Part shown: piece after piece, positions 35,035 to 43,406 of the stretch
Position numbering within the stretch: the stretch's first letter is position 1
Layout of the letters: every line of letters begins with the position of its first letter
Source: Methanothermobacter sp.
GTDB lineage: Archaea > Methanobacteriota > Methanobacteria > Methanobacteriales > Methanothermobacteraceae
NCBI RefSeq assembly: GCF_030055435.1
Contig: NZ_JASFYG010000003.1
Coordinates: forward strand, 29,619 to 93,618
DNA length: 64,000 nucleotides
Direction of reading: 5' to 3'
The notes under the pieces: model-generated
Databases searched by the model: none
What the model was told of the DNA's origin: nothing
Seen by the model: the letters and a program-made list of their open reading frames with translations, nothing else
Program-made: the position numbers and the translations under genes

Positions 35035-35044
35035 TACAAGCACC

Positions 35045-36001
35045 TCAAATATCACCGTTAAGTTTAACAGGCCTGTGTTCCCTCGCAGATTTCATAGCTG
35101 CAAGTACAGTTCTAAGGGCGTATATGCCATCCTCGCCGGTTATCTCAGGCTCCTCATCGTTAATAACCGATGAGAGGAAAGATTTGATTTCATTCTTGAG
35201 GGGTTCCTCATGTTTGATATGGATGTCCTGGGCGAACTTTCCGTACACGTCCAGTTTTTGATCGATATAATCAACGTTTATTATACCATCTGTTCCAGTG
35301 ATGGCAAGCTTTCTCCTCTTGTATGGTGTGAGCCAGTTAACCTCAAGTATACCTGTGATTCCGCTTCTGAACTTTGTCATTATCTCTGCATGGTCCTCAT
35401 ATTCACACTTCTCTAGTATGCTCCCCATGACCGCGTACACCTCTGCCACGGGTTCACTGAAGAGGTAGTGCATGACGTCAAGGTCATGTATCGCAAGGTC
35501 AATGGTAACACCCACATCCTTTATCCTAGGGGGGAATGGGCCTACCCTCTTTGCAGATGCAGAAACCACGTCCCCTATCACATCATTTTCAATTAACTCT
35601 TTTGCCTTCTGGACAGCCGGGTTGAACCTTTCAACATGTCCTGTCCCCAGCTTCAAACCCTTTTTACGGGCTGTTTTCACCATCTCCTCGGCCTCTTCGA
35701 GTGTAAATGCAATGGGCTTTTCTACAAGAACGTGTTTATCGTGTTCGAGGGCGTCCATGACCACACGGTAATGGTGGGTGGTTGGAACGCAGACACTGAC
35801 TACCTCTATTTCAGGAATCTCCAGGAGGTTTTCGTAGTCCACATATCCTATGGCATCGTACTTGTTGGCAACCTTCTGGAGTGTTCCCTTCATTATATCG
35901 GATACAGCCATAAGATTCGCATTTTTAAGTCTGTAGTAAACCCTGGCATGGTTGTAACCCATGGCTCCAACGCCGATTACACCCACATTTATCTTTCTCA
36001 A
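35045..36001 (-). CDS. Gfo/Idh/MocA family dehydrogenase (UDP-GlcNAc 3-dehydrogenase-like)
   Basis: A protein of 318 residues. N-terminal Rossmann: [20 protein letters not shown]; catalytic segment [18 protein letters not shown] and [19 protein letters not shown]; family C-terminal fold with [15 protein letters not shown]. It starts with TTG 36001 after GGAGG and overlaps the hemC stop (TTGA). Methanogen homologues oxidise UDP-GlcNAc at C3 on the way to modified amino sugars for N-glycans or cell wall polymers. Substrate from family knowledge only. Confidence 0.85.
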   Translation of the reverse strand: MRKINVGVIGVGAMGYNHARVYYRLKNANLMAVSDIMKGTLQKVANKYDAIGYVDYENLLEIPEIEVVSVCVPTTHHYRVVMDALEHDKHVLVEKPIAFTLEEAEEMVKTARKKGLKLGTGHVERFNPAVQKAKELIENDVIGDVVSASAKRVGPFPPRIKDVGVTIDLAIHDLDVMHYLFSEPVAEVYAVMGSILEKCEYEDHAEIMTKFRSGITGILEVNWLTPYKRRKLAITGTDGIINVDYIDQKLDVYGKFAQDIHIKHEEPLKNEIKSFLSSVINDEEPEITGEDGIYALRTVLAAMKSAREHRPVKLNGDI

Positions 36002-36888
36002 ATATAATCCTCCATTTCTTTGGCAGCTTTTTTACCAATGTCCTCTGCTTTATTAACAGATCCTTTAACATTAACCTTTTTGAGTATCTCGCCGTCTTTT
36101 GTTAAAAGAACAGCATAGAGATTGATCTCTCCATTTGAGGTCCTTGCTATAACCCCAAGTGGGTACTGGCACCCGGCACCAAGTTCCCTAAGGAGAGCCT
36201 TTTCAGCTGTGACCTCCTGCTGGGAGGGGTAATGGGTTATTCTCTCAATTGATTTCCTTAATTCACTGTCCCTTCTTGTTATAACAGCCAGGGCCCCCTG
36301 TCCAGCGGCTGGTGTTAAGTATTTCAGTGTGAATCTTTTTTTAATGTAATCTTCAAGTCCAAGGCGCTTTAAACCAGCCTCGGCCATTATGGTTGCGTGG
36401 ACCTCTCCTTCCATCACCTTTCTTATCCTAGTATCTATATTTCCTCTTAGGGGCTCCATCTTAAAATTTTTTTGGTGATGATTGCAGAATGCTTCCCTCC
36501 GAAGGCTGCTTGTCCCAAATTTAGCACCTGGGGGAAGCTTATCCCAGTCAAAACGTGATACAAGGACCTCATTGGGGGATTCCCTTGGAGGAACAGCTGC
36601 AATCACAAGTTCAGGGTCAAGGTCGCTGGGGACGTCCTTGAGGCTGTGGACAGCAAGGTCAACTTCTTCCTCAAGGACTGCAATATCAAGTTCACGTGTG
36701 AAAAGACCTTTTGAATCCATACTGTAAAGCTGGGAATCTTTTATTCTGTCACCCTTTGTTTTTATAATTCTCCTTTCGATTCTTTCATCGCAGATTCCAC
36801 TTAGCATATTGATGACATGGTCGGTCTGTACCAGTGCCAGGCGACTCCCCCTTGTTCCAGCTATCAATGAATCATCTCCAGTAAACAT
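35998..36888 (-). CDS. hemC: Porphobilinogen deaminase (hydroxymethylbilane synthase)
   Basis: A protein of 296 residues: AGTRGSRLALVQTDHV, DLAVHSLKDVP (catalytic Asp nearby), GTSSLRREA and the dipyrromethane-cofactor Cys in GAGCQYPLGV (C240). It makes the linear tetrapyrrole used for siroheme, B12 and F430. The TATA box at 36916-36926 lies so close to ATG 36888 that the mRNA is nearly leaderless. The next upstream gene is cfbE, also of the tetrapyrrole pathway. Confidence 0.95.
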   Translation of the reverse strand: MFTGDDSLIAGTRGSRLALVQTDHVINMLSGICDERIERRIIKTKGDRIKDSQLYSMDSKGLFTRELDIAVLEEEVDLAVHSLKDVPSDLDPELVIAAVPPRESPNEVLVSRFDWDKLPPGAKFGTSSLRREAFCNHHQKNFKMEPLRGNIDTRIRKVMEGEVHATIMAEAGLKRLGLEDYIKKRFTLKYLTPAAGQGALAVITRRDSELRKSIERITHYPSQQEVTAEKALLRELGAGCQYPLGVIARTSNGEINLYAVLLTKDGEILKKVNVKGSVNKAEDIGKKAAKEMEDYI

Positions 36889-36915
36889 TAATCAGTTGAA
36901 AAATTTATGGCATCC

Positions 36916-36926
36916 TATTTATAAGT
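36916..36926 (-). promoter_or_regulatory. TATA box of hemC
   Basis: AAACTTATAAATAG on the minus strand predicts initiation about 5 bases before the hemC ATG; no ribosome site is visible, in line with a nearly leaderless transcript. Confidence 0.55.
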
Positions 36927-36990
36927 TTTTAAAAAGTCATAGTTATTAAAAAAACACAATTTCTGACTACATACACCTGTAATTTGCTAA

Positions 36991-38313
36991 TCACCTTCTT
37001 GAAAGGTCACCATACTCTGACCTGTAAATCAGGATCACGTTTTTATTTTCAAGGGCAGCCTTCAGCGCATCATCCGGGGATTTAAAGTAGGGGCCATTTT
37101 TATGGGTCTTTTTCATTATACTGTATCCAAGTTCATCGGTGAATATGAGGTTAAAATCCGTGTATTCTCTGAGAACTCTAGAGAGCCTGTCCTCATCTAT
37201 ATCCTCACAGGTAACCCCGTATCTTCCACCTATGATTACCACAGGGTCAGGGAGGTCCTCTGCCATTTTCAGTGTGTACTCGACGGCCTTCACATTCAGA
37301 CCTGGGTTCACCTCCTCTATTATGCAGGTGCCATCCAGTTTTCTGATTGATGTGCGGCCGGGTATCCCCTGGAAACCCTTAACCCCCCGCTGGATGTCAT
37401 TCACATCAAGGTTAAGTGTGAGTGCGGCGCTGACTGCGGCAAGAACGTTTGATAGGTGGTGCTCTGCTGGTGCAAATGTTTCAATTCCAAACTCTGTATT
37501 GATCCTGTCACCATCAATGGTTTTAAGGTCCTCCACGATGACACTTGCCATTGTGGAATTAAGGCCATAGCTGATATCGCTGGCATGGACACTGGCACCA
37601 TCATCAACTGAGAATGTGTTTGTTTTATCCCCAAAATTCCGGTAGTACCTGTTGAATGCCTGAAGGTCGCAGCAGACCATTCTGCTTTTGAATATCTGCT
37701 TTTTGGCGGAGCTGGCCCTTGATGTGCCCCTCCTTATGGTGTAGTCTTCGGCTATATTTGTCAGCACACCCACATCTGCAAGGCCCGTCCCGCCAAGGGA
37801 GACCTCAAAGATGGCTGAACCATAATCACGGGGACCTGCAAGTTTCACTGTCTCAATCATACTGGCAGGAGTTATGCTTATATCCCTCCTCAGGAGTTCA
37901 TAACCCGCATAGGACCCGAGGCTGCTCAGGATGAGAGGATTCAGGTTTTCCATGATCTTTCTGAGTATCCATACCGTGCTGGTCTTCCCCTTGACCCCTG
38001 TAACCTCAACAACGTGTATTCCACGTGCTTCCTTCCAGGGGCCCATCAGAAGACCTGTTATCTCATGATGGGTTATATCAGCTTTAACCGGGCAGTGGAC
38101 AGGTGCTATTATGGTTGAATCGGCTATGGGAGCATCGACCTCATCGATGCCCATTTCAAGGAGCATTTCATGGTCAGAGCCCTTTAGAGTTCCATATATG
38201 TCCCATGCCAGGACATGATCCGATATTTTTTTTAGTTCACGGGCAATGGTAACTCCACCATGTGTGAGGTCAACAACAAGGGGTTTTGAGATGGTTTTGA
38301 GGTCTTTGGTCAT
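36991..38313 (-). CDS. cfbE: Coenzyme F430 synthetase (Mur-ligase fold)
   Basis: A protein of 440 residues of the MurC/MurD ligase type: VVEVTGVKGKTSTVWILRKI holds the ATP P-loop, followed by EVSLGGTGLADVGVLTNIAEDYTI and the C-terminal Rossmann-like GGRYGVTCED. CfbE converts 15,17(3)-seco-F430-17(3)-acid to F430, the nickel cofactor of methyl-CoM reductase. Its place next to hemC supports this. The ATG at 38313 is repeated, out of frame, by an upstream copy of the first codons. Confidence 0.88.
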   Translation of the reverse strand: MTKDLKTISKPLVVDLTHGGVTIARELKKISDHVLAWDIYGTLKGSDHEMLLEMGIDEVDAPIADSTIIAPVHCPVKADITHHEITGLLMGPWKEARGIHVVEVTGVKGKTSTVWILRKIMENLNPLILSSLGSYAGYELLRRDISITPASMIETVKLAGPRDYGSAIFEVSLGGTGLADVGVLTNIAEDYTIRRGTSRASSAKKQIFKSRMVCCDLQAFNRYYRNFGDKTNTFSVDDGASVHASDISYGLNSTMASVIVEDLKTIDGDRINTEFGIETFAPAEHHLSNVLAAVSAALTLNLDVNDIQRGVKGFQGIPGRTSIRKLDGTCIIEEVNPGLNVKAVEYTLKMAEDLPDPVVIIGGRYGVTCEDIDEDRLSRVLREYTDFNLIFTDELGYSIMKKTHKNGPYFKSPDDALKAALENKNVILIYRSEYGDLSRR

Positions 38314-38379
38314 CTGTATAACCTTTTTTCGGTTTTGAGATGGTTTTGAGGTCTTTGGTCATCTGTATAACATTAGTCC
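38282..38379. repeat. 49-bp tandem duplication over the cfbE start
   Basis: The 41 bases at 38282-38322 recur exactly at 38331-38371 (offset 49). Each copy contains the ATG and first codons (MTKDLKTISKP) of cfbE on the minus strand. The upstream copy's ATG (38362) is out of frame with the gene and would be read as a short decoy peptide. Confidence 0.9.
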
Positions 38380-38429
38380 AGTTAAACGGCTTGGTTAACC
38401 ATTGCGGCTACAAGAGCTTAAAATCAGCT

Positions 38430-39278
38430 TTAATTCTTTATTGAGTCTATACCACCCTCTATGAGCTTCTCACGCACCTTCCTGTAGAAGTCCTTACTGA
38501 GCCTTACAAAGTGGGCACAGTGATCCGATTTTTTAAATACAACCTCCTCCATGTGGTTGACCTCCTCCTCGTACTGTCCATCAATCACTGCAATGGCCTT
38601 CTTACCCTTCTTCAACAGCTTGACCCGGATTACACTCTTATTGGAGACAACCAGTGGTCTGGCGCTAAGCTTGAAGGGACATATGGGAACTATAAGGAAG
38701 GCCTCCACACGGGGATCCACTATTGGGCCTCCAGCTGACATGGAATAGGCTGTTGAACCGCTGGGTGTTGCTATGATTATGCCGTCCGCCCTGAGCTCCT
38801 CAACCACCTCATCATCAACTGATATTTCTATGTGGAGCATCTTGGCGGGCTTTCTTGTCATTAGAACAACCTCATTGAGGGCTGATGGAAGTTCATCGTT
38901 ATGGTATACGCTGAGGAGGGTTCTCCTCTCAACGGCGTAGTTGCCAATAAGAACATCCTCCAGGGCCGAGAAGACATTCTCAGGGTCGACCTCTGTGAGG
39001 AAACCGACCGTGCCCATGTTTATTCCGAGTATTGGTATCTCCTTACCCTCTATGAGGCTCTGGGTCCGCAGTATTGTCCCATCCCCCCCGATGGTCAGTA
39101 TCATGTCGACCTCCATATCCCTGATATCCTTCCCATATTCACGGAGTTCAGGTAGCTCCTCTGTGATCTTGAGGTCAACGCTCAGTTCGACACCCCTGTT
39201 CAGAAGGAATGAGGCCACCTTACCTGCAAGTTCAACAGCTTCAGGCACATCAAAACGGGCTATTATACCTATACGCAT
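38430..39278 (-). CDS. nadK: NAD kinase
   Basis: A protein of 282 residues with the ATP-NAD kinase signatures: MILTIGGDGTILRTQ (GGDG), ILGINMGTVGFLTEVDPE and ADGIIIATPSGSTAYSMSAGGPIVDP. It makes NADP from NAD. ATG 39278 overlaps the stop of the upstream phosphatase by one base (TGATG), so they are coupled, and M. thermautotrophicus-type archaea are known to use a separate inositol/FBP phosphatase beside NAD kinase. Confidence 0.95.
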   Translation of the reverse strand: MRIGIIARFDVPEAVELAGKVASFLLNRGVELSVDLKITEELPELREYGKDIRDMEVDMILTIGGDGTILRTQSLIEGKEIPILGINMGTVGFLTEVDPENVFSALEDVLIGNYAVERRTLLSVYHNDELPSALNEVVLMTRKPAKMLHIEISVDDEVVEELRADGIIIATPSGSTAYSMSAGGPIVDPRVEAFLIVPICPFKLSARPLVVSNKSVIRVKLLKKGKKAIAVIDGQYEEEVNHMEEVVFKKSDHCAHFVRLSKDFYRKVREKLIEGGIDSIKN

Positions 39279-40123
39279 CAGATGACCTCCAGGGTATGCA
39301 TTATTTTTTTGTGGAGTTCAATGTTTCCCGCTGCGATAAGTGAGGTCCTTGCCTTGACGTTTAGGAGACCATCTATTGATTCACCCCTCTCATTTGTCAC
39401 CACACCACCTGCCTCCTCCACGATGAGCTTGGATGCGGCTATGTCCACTATTCGCAGATTTTCCCTCAGGTCCATGAAGGCGTCATATGAGCCGCTTGCA
39501 ACATATGCAAGCTCAAGGGCCACGGAACCTAAAATGCGCATCCGGCGGATCACCCTGCAGATGCTGTCAACCCTCCGGAATCTTGTGCCGTAAATGAATG
39601 CACCGATGGAGGTCCTATCCAGGGAGCTCTGGCTTGATGCGCAGATTTTTTTATCATTTAGGAATGCTCCCTGACCTCTTATTGCCCAGTAAAGATCGCC
39701 TGTTGCAAAGTTCTTCACGAAACCCATGACGACGTTATTGAGAGAGGGAAGGTCGCCTCCTGGAATATATTCTGCAACAGCCACTGAGATACCGTAGAAG
39801 GGTATGTTTCTTATTGCATTGCTTGTACCATCGAGGGGGTCCACAACGAAGATTATTCTGGGTTCATCCGGGGGCTCCTGGTTTATGTGGAGAATACCGA
39901 TCTCCTCACTTATTATGGTTACTGGCCGATCGGTGTTCTCAAGTACACCTATAGCCTCATCCTCCGCCACGAGGTCTATGAGTTTTGTGGGCGTTCCATC
40001 AGCCCCCATTTTGATTATCTCCCCGGCATCTGGAGTTCCTACAAGGGGAGCAACAGCCTTTTCAACCTGCTCGGCCATTTTAACTGCGATGCTCTTCCAG
40101 TAGTAGATGTCTGATTCTTCCAT
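39278..40123 (-). CDS. suhB: Inositol-monophosphatase/fructose-1,6-bisphosphatase family protein
   Basis: A protein of 281 residues with the family's metal-binding motifs DPLDGTSNAIRNIPFYGIS and the later DIAASKLIVEEAGGVVTN, and an upstream EE pair (ISEEIG). Archaeal homologues have both inositol-phosphatase and fructose-bisphosphatase activity. GGGGGTTGA precedes ATG 40123. The pairing with nadK is compact, fitting one transcript. Confidence 0.9.
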   Translation of the reverse strand: MEESDIYYWKSIAVKMAEQVEKAVAPLVGTPDAGEIIKMGADGTPTKLIDLVAEDEAIGVLENTDRPVTIISEEIGILHINQEPPDEPRIIFVVDPLDGTSNAIRNIPFYGISVAVAEYIPGGDLPSLNNVVMGFVKNFATGDLYWAIRGQGAFLNDKKICASSQSSLDRTSIGAFIYGTRFRRVDSICRVIRRMRILGSVALELAYVASGSYDAFMDLRENLRIVDIAASKLIVEEAGGVVTNERGESIDGLLNVKARTSLIAAGNIELHKKIMHTLEVI

Positions 40124-40141
40124 TCAACCCCCTTCTCGAGT

Positions 40142-40585
40142 TCAATCAAGGTAGATGAGCGCTGATACAGCAGCCCCACACTCTTCAACAACATGATTTG
40201 TTTCTTCTACTATTAATTCATTTATTTCAAGTCCCCTCACAGACATCATGTATCTGACCATCGAGATAGCCTCTTCCCTCACATCCTCAGGTTTTCTGTT
40301 AACTGCAGAGTTCTCAACGACACATCCGAACTCATCTGAAGTTGCAGCTGCTATGGCGGCGGATATGAGGTCACCGGGGGTATCTGATATTTTATAGGAG
40401 AGCACACAGTTCATCATGGACCCGGGTTCAAGGGTTGGAAGTTCAACTATTTTCGTGCCACGGGGGAGTATGCTTGAGACCTTTATGAGGTTCACGTCAC
40501 CTATTCCAGCTTCAAGGAGTGCATTGTCAAAGGCATTGAGCCTGGTGGGTCCTTCAGAGCTACCTGATGTTATAGCAACCTTCAT
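40142..40585 (-). CDS. pdaD: Pyruvoyl-dependent arginine decarboxylase
   Basis: A protein of about 147 residues from ATG 40585. The proenzyme self-cleaves at a Ser-Ser bond (KVSSIL, S37-S38) to form the pyruvoyl group; the rest has the family pattern [34 protein letters not shown] and [11 protein letters not shown]. It makes agmatine, which agmatinase (41164) turns into putrescine. The divergent eIF5A gene shares the promoter gap. Confidence 0.93.
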   Translation of the reverse strand: MKVAITSGSSEGPTRLNAFDNALLEAGIGDVNLIKVSSILPRGTKIVELPTLEPGSMMNCVLSYKISDTPGDLISAAIAAATSDEFGCVVENSAVNRKPEDVREEAISMVRYMMSVRGLEINELIVEETNHVVEECGAAVSALIYLD

Positions 40586-40642
40586 TTCAATCACTTCTTA
40601 TCAGATTCAATTCAATCACATAATTCGGAGGTACTGATTCCT

Positions 40643-40660
40643 ATAAAGCTTTTATATATG
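40643..40660. promoter_or_regulatory. Divergent TATA boxes for pdaD and eIF5A
   Basis: CTTTTATATATG (40649-40660) is the plus-strand TATA of the eIF5A gene; the minus strand of the same stretch gives CATATATAAAAG and, further, CTTTATAGG (40642-40650), suitable for pdaD. The two promoters overlap, so occupancy at one may affect the other. Confidence 0.5.
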
Positions 40661-40722
40661 TGCACCAGATTAATAGATATACATCTGTCTCATATCACTC
40701 ATTCTAACAGGAGGTAAAATTA

Positions 40723-41115
40723 ATGTCAAAGAAAGTGGTTGAAGTTAAGACACTTAAGGTTGGAAAGTACGTGATCATTGATGGTGAGCCATCAAAGATT
40801 ACAAATATCTCAACATCATCTCCGGGCAAGCATGGATCAGCAAAGGCCCGTGTTGAGGCTGTTGGGATCTTTGACAATCAGAAGAGGAGCTTTGTTAAGC
40901 CAGTTGACGCAAAGGTTGACATACCTATAATCGACAAGAGGACGGCTCAGGTCCTTGCGATAATGGGTGGAGACGTCCAGCTGATGGACCTCGAAACCTA
41001 TGAGACCTTTGAAACACCCATACCTGATGAACTGAGCGACCAGCTGGTTGAGGGTGTTGAGGTAGAATACATAGAGGCCCTCGGTCAGAGGAAACTCATG
41101 AGGACCAAGGGATAA
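40723..41115 (+). CDS. eif5a: Translation factor eIF5A (hypusine-containing)
   Basis: A protein of 130 residues. The hypusine site is K36 in the loop [18 protein letters not shown]; the N-terminal SH3-like barrel and C-terminal OB fold have the usual length. It relieves ribosome stalling at polyproline and helps termination, and requires deoxyhypusine synthase, which uses spermidine. GGAGGTAAAATTA precedes the ATG. Enzymes for putrescine flank it on both sides, so supply and use of polyamine are close together. Confidence 0.95.
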   Translation: MSKKVVEVKTLKVGKYVIIDGEPSKITNISTSSPGKHGSAKARVEAVGIFDNQKRSFVKPVDAKVDIPIIDKRTAQVLAIMGGDVQLMDLETYETFETPIPDELSDQLVEGVEVEYIEALGQRKLMRTKG

Positions 41116-41163
41116 TCCCACAAACTCCTTTTTACAATATGATAAAATCAGGTTTTTGATCTG

Positions 41164-42027
41164 ATGCTTTTACATACAGAAGACCCCCTAAAATTTGCTT
41201 TTTCAACAACGGACCCTGAGCGGATACCTGAACTTTCATTTGGAATACTGGGTGTCCCCTTTGATTCCACAACCACATATGTTCCAGGGGCACGCTTCGG
41301 CCCCCTGGCGGTGAGGGAGGCATCCTACAGTTTCGAATCATACAACCTCAGGTTTTCAGGAGAGCCAGGCGTTAAATGCTTCGACTTCGGTGACGTGGAT
41401 GTTGTGCCTGGTAATTTCCAGAGGACAGCGGAGTTCATAGGTGACTCCATACGTGGGGTTCTGGACCTGGGCCTCAAACCCATCACCCTGGGCGGTGAGC
41501 ACACAGTTACACTCCCTGTGGTCGAGGAACTCACATGCCATGGTAAAGCGCCTGTGGTTATTCACCTCGATGCACATATGGATATGGCGGATCGCTATGC
41601 AGGCGAGAGGTACTCCCATGCAACCGTCATGAGGCGCGTTCATGAACTGGGGGCAGAGGTCATACAGATCGGAGTCCGGTCGGCATCAGCAGATGAGGCT
41701 GAATTTGTAGGAGAGAACGGTATAAGGTGCATAATGGCCCATGAGGTAATGAAGAACCCTGGGGTTGTATCCGAAGCCCTCAGGGATATCAGGGACCCTG
41801 TATATATTTCAGTTGACATTGATGTACTTGACCCGGCATATGCACCAGCCGTTGGTAATCCCACACCCTGCGGTCTCACGCCATGGGTTCTTGAGGACAT
41901 AGCTGAACTTCTCTCCAGGAAGGATGTGATTGGTTTTGATGTGGTGGAGGTTGCATCCACCGGCTTTGGGGATCAGACATCTGTGAATGCGGCCAAGATA
42001 ATCTACGACCTTCTGACACTTTTATAA
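41164..42027 (+). CDS. speB: Agmatinase
   Basis: A protein of 287 residues of the arginase/ureohydrolase fold, with the Mn-binding motifs GGEHTVTLPVV, HLDAHMDMAD and DIDVLDPAYAP. It hydrolyses agmatine to putrescine and urea. Start ATG 41164 has no clear ribosome site nearby; a promoter is not obvious in the 48 bases after eIF5A, so it is probably transcribed from the eIF5A promoter. Confidence 0.93.
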   Translation: MLLHTEDPLKFAFSTTDPERIPELSFGILGVPFDSTTTYVPGARFGPLAVREASYSFESYNLRFSGEPGVKCFDFGDVDVVPGNFQRTAEFIGDSIRGVLDLGLKPITLGGEHTVTLPVVEELTCHGKAPVVIHLDAHMDMADRYAGERYSHATVMRRVHELGAEVIQIGVRSASADEAEFVGENGIRCIMAHEVMKNPGVVSEALRDIRDPVYISVDIDVLDPAYAPAVGNPTPCGLTPWVLEDIAELLSRKDVIGFDVVEVASTGFGDQTSVNAAKIIYDLLTLL

Positions 42028-42073
42028 TTCTTTAAAGCATCTAAAAGACCGGATTCCTTTCTGATCCCAGCAG

Positions 42074-42097
42074 ATTTTATATACTTTGTTGGCCAAC
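42074..42097 (+). promoter_or_regulatory. TATA box and 10-bp palindrome before the LOR/SDH gene
   Basis: ATTTTATATAC (42074-42084) is the TATA element; GTTGGCCAAC (42088-42097) is a perfect palindrome just downstream, before the predicted start near 42103. A regulator bound there could block initiation. Confidence 0.45.
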
Positions 42098-42126
42098 CAT
42101 TTAATTATCAACCGGTGGTGTTAATC

Positions 42127-43359
42127 ATGAATACTCGAGAGGTGGAACTCAGGGGTCACATAATTGACAGTCTCATACTCCCCAGGGCCCTTGATATAAT
42201 AATGGATATGGGCGGGGATTTCCAGATACTTGAAATCGAAATAGGAAAGAGAAAATCTGATCCAAGCCATGCAAGGATACTGGTGGAGGCTGAGACACCA
42301 TCACTCCTCAACCAGATCCTGGATGAACTCAGTGAGATAGGGGCATCCATAGCAGAGATAAGGGAGGTTGAACTGAAGAGGGCCCCTATGGACAGGGTGC
42401 TACCTGATGACTTCTACTCCACAACCAACCATCAGACCTTCATTTACCATGGAGGTGAATGGCTGGAGGTCGAGGGGATAGAGATGGACTGCATGATAGT
42501 TGTTGACCCTGAGGCAAAAACTGCCCGGTGCAAACCCATCAGGGACATAAAGAAGGGGGACCTGGTTGTTGTTGGAAGGGAGGGCATAAAGGTCATCCCA
42601 CCCGAAAGACCAAGGGGAAAGCAGGGAGTATTTGAATTCATGGGTAGCGACGTTTCAAGTGAAAAGCCCCTTGTGACCACCATAAAGAAGATAGCCTCTG
42701 AGATAACCTATATTAAAAGGAGGGGGGGTAAGATAGGCCTTGTTGGAGGGCCTGCAATTGTGCATACAGGTTCCGCACCTATGATTGCAGAGATGATACG
42801 GCTTGGTTTTATAGATGTGCTCTTTGCAGGTAATGCCCTCGCTACACATGATATAGAGTCAGCCCTGTACGGCACATCACTTGGGGTTAACCTTGAGAGG
42901 GGCGAGGCCGTGAGCAGGGGCCACAGGCATCACATTAACGCCATAAATGAGATAAACCGTGCCGGTTCAATAAGGGATGCGGTGGAAAAGGGAGTTCTCA
43001 CTTCAGGGATAATGTATGAGTGCATAAAAAATGATGTGCCATTTGTCCTTGCAGGTTCAATAAGGGATGATGGACCGCTTCCTGATGTAATAACGGATGT
43101 CATGGAGGCACAGAATGAGATGAGGAAGTACGTCCAGGATCTTGACATGGTCCTAATGGTAGCCACCATGCTCCACTCAATAGCCACTGGTAACATACTT
43201 CCATCACGTGTAAAGACAATATGCGTTGATATAAACCCGGCGACAGTAACGAAGCTCTCTGATAGGGGCAGTTCACAGGCTGTGAGCGTGGTTACAGATG
43301 TTGGTGCATTCATACCGATACTCCTCCATGAACTCAAAAAGATGAACGACCTGGATTAG
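42127..43359 (+). CDS. LOR/SDH bifunctional-domain protein, probable ornithine cyclodeaminase-type enzyme
   Basis: About 410 residues from ATG 42127 (GGTGGTG upstream). The N-terminal 100 residues form the LOR/SDH region ([20 protein letters not shown]); the C-terminal part is a Rossmann-like domain with [15 protein letters not shown]. Archaeal members include an ornithine cyclodeaminase that makes proline from ornithine. Thus it may work on ornithine pools in the arginine/polyamine area here, but the substrate is inferred from relatives. Well conserved across methanogens. Confidence 0.82.
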   Translation: MNTREVELRGHIIDSLILPRALDIIMDMGGDFQILEIEIGKRKSDPSHARILVEAETPSLLNQILDELSEIGASIAEIREVELKRAPMDRVLPDDFYSTTNHQTFIYHGGEWLEVEGIEMDCMIVVDPEAKTARCKPIRDIKKGDLVVVGREGIKVIPPERPRGKQGVFEFMGSDVSSEKPLVTTIKKIASEITYIKRRGGKIGLVGGPAIVHTGSAPMIAEMIRLGFIDVLFAGNALATHDIESALYGTSLGVNLERGEAVSRGHRHHINAINEINRAGSIRDAVEKGVLTSGIMYECIKNDVPFVLAGSIRDDGPLPDVITDVMEAQNEMRKYVQDLDMVLMVATMLHSIATGNILPSRVKTICVDINPATVTKLSDRGSSQAVSVVTDVGAFIPILLHELKKMNDLD

Positions 43360-43406
43360 ATGACTGAAAACTTCCTCAACGCTAAGATGAATACCTGGAG
43401 GATTAA

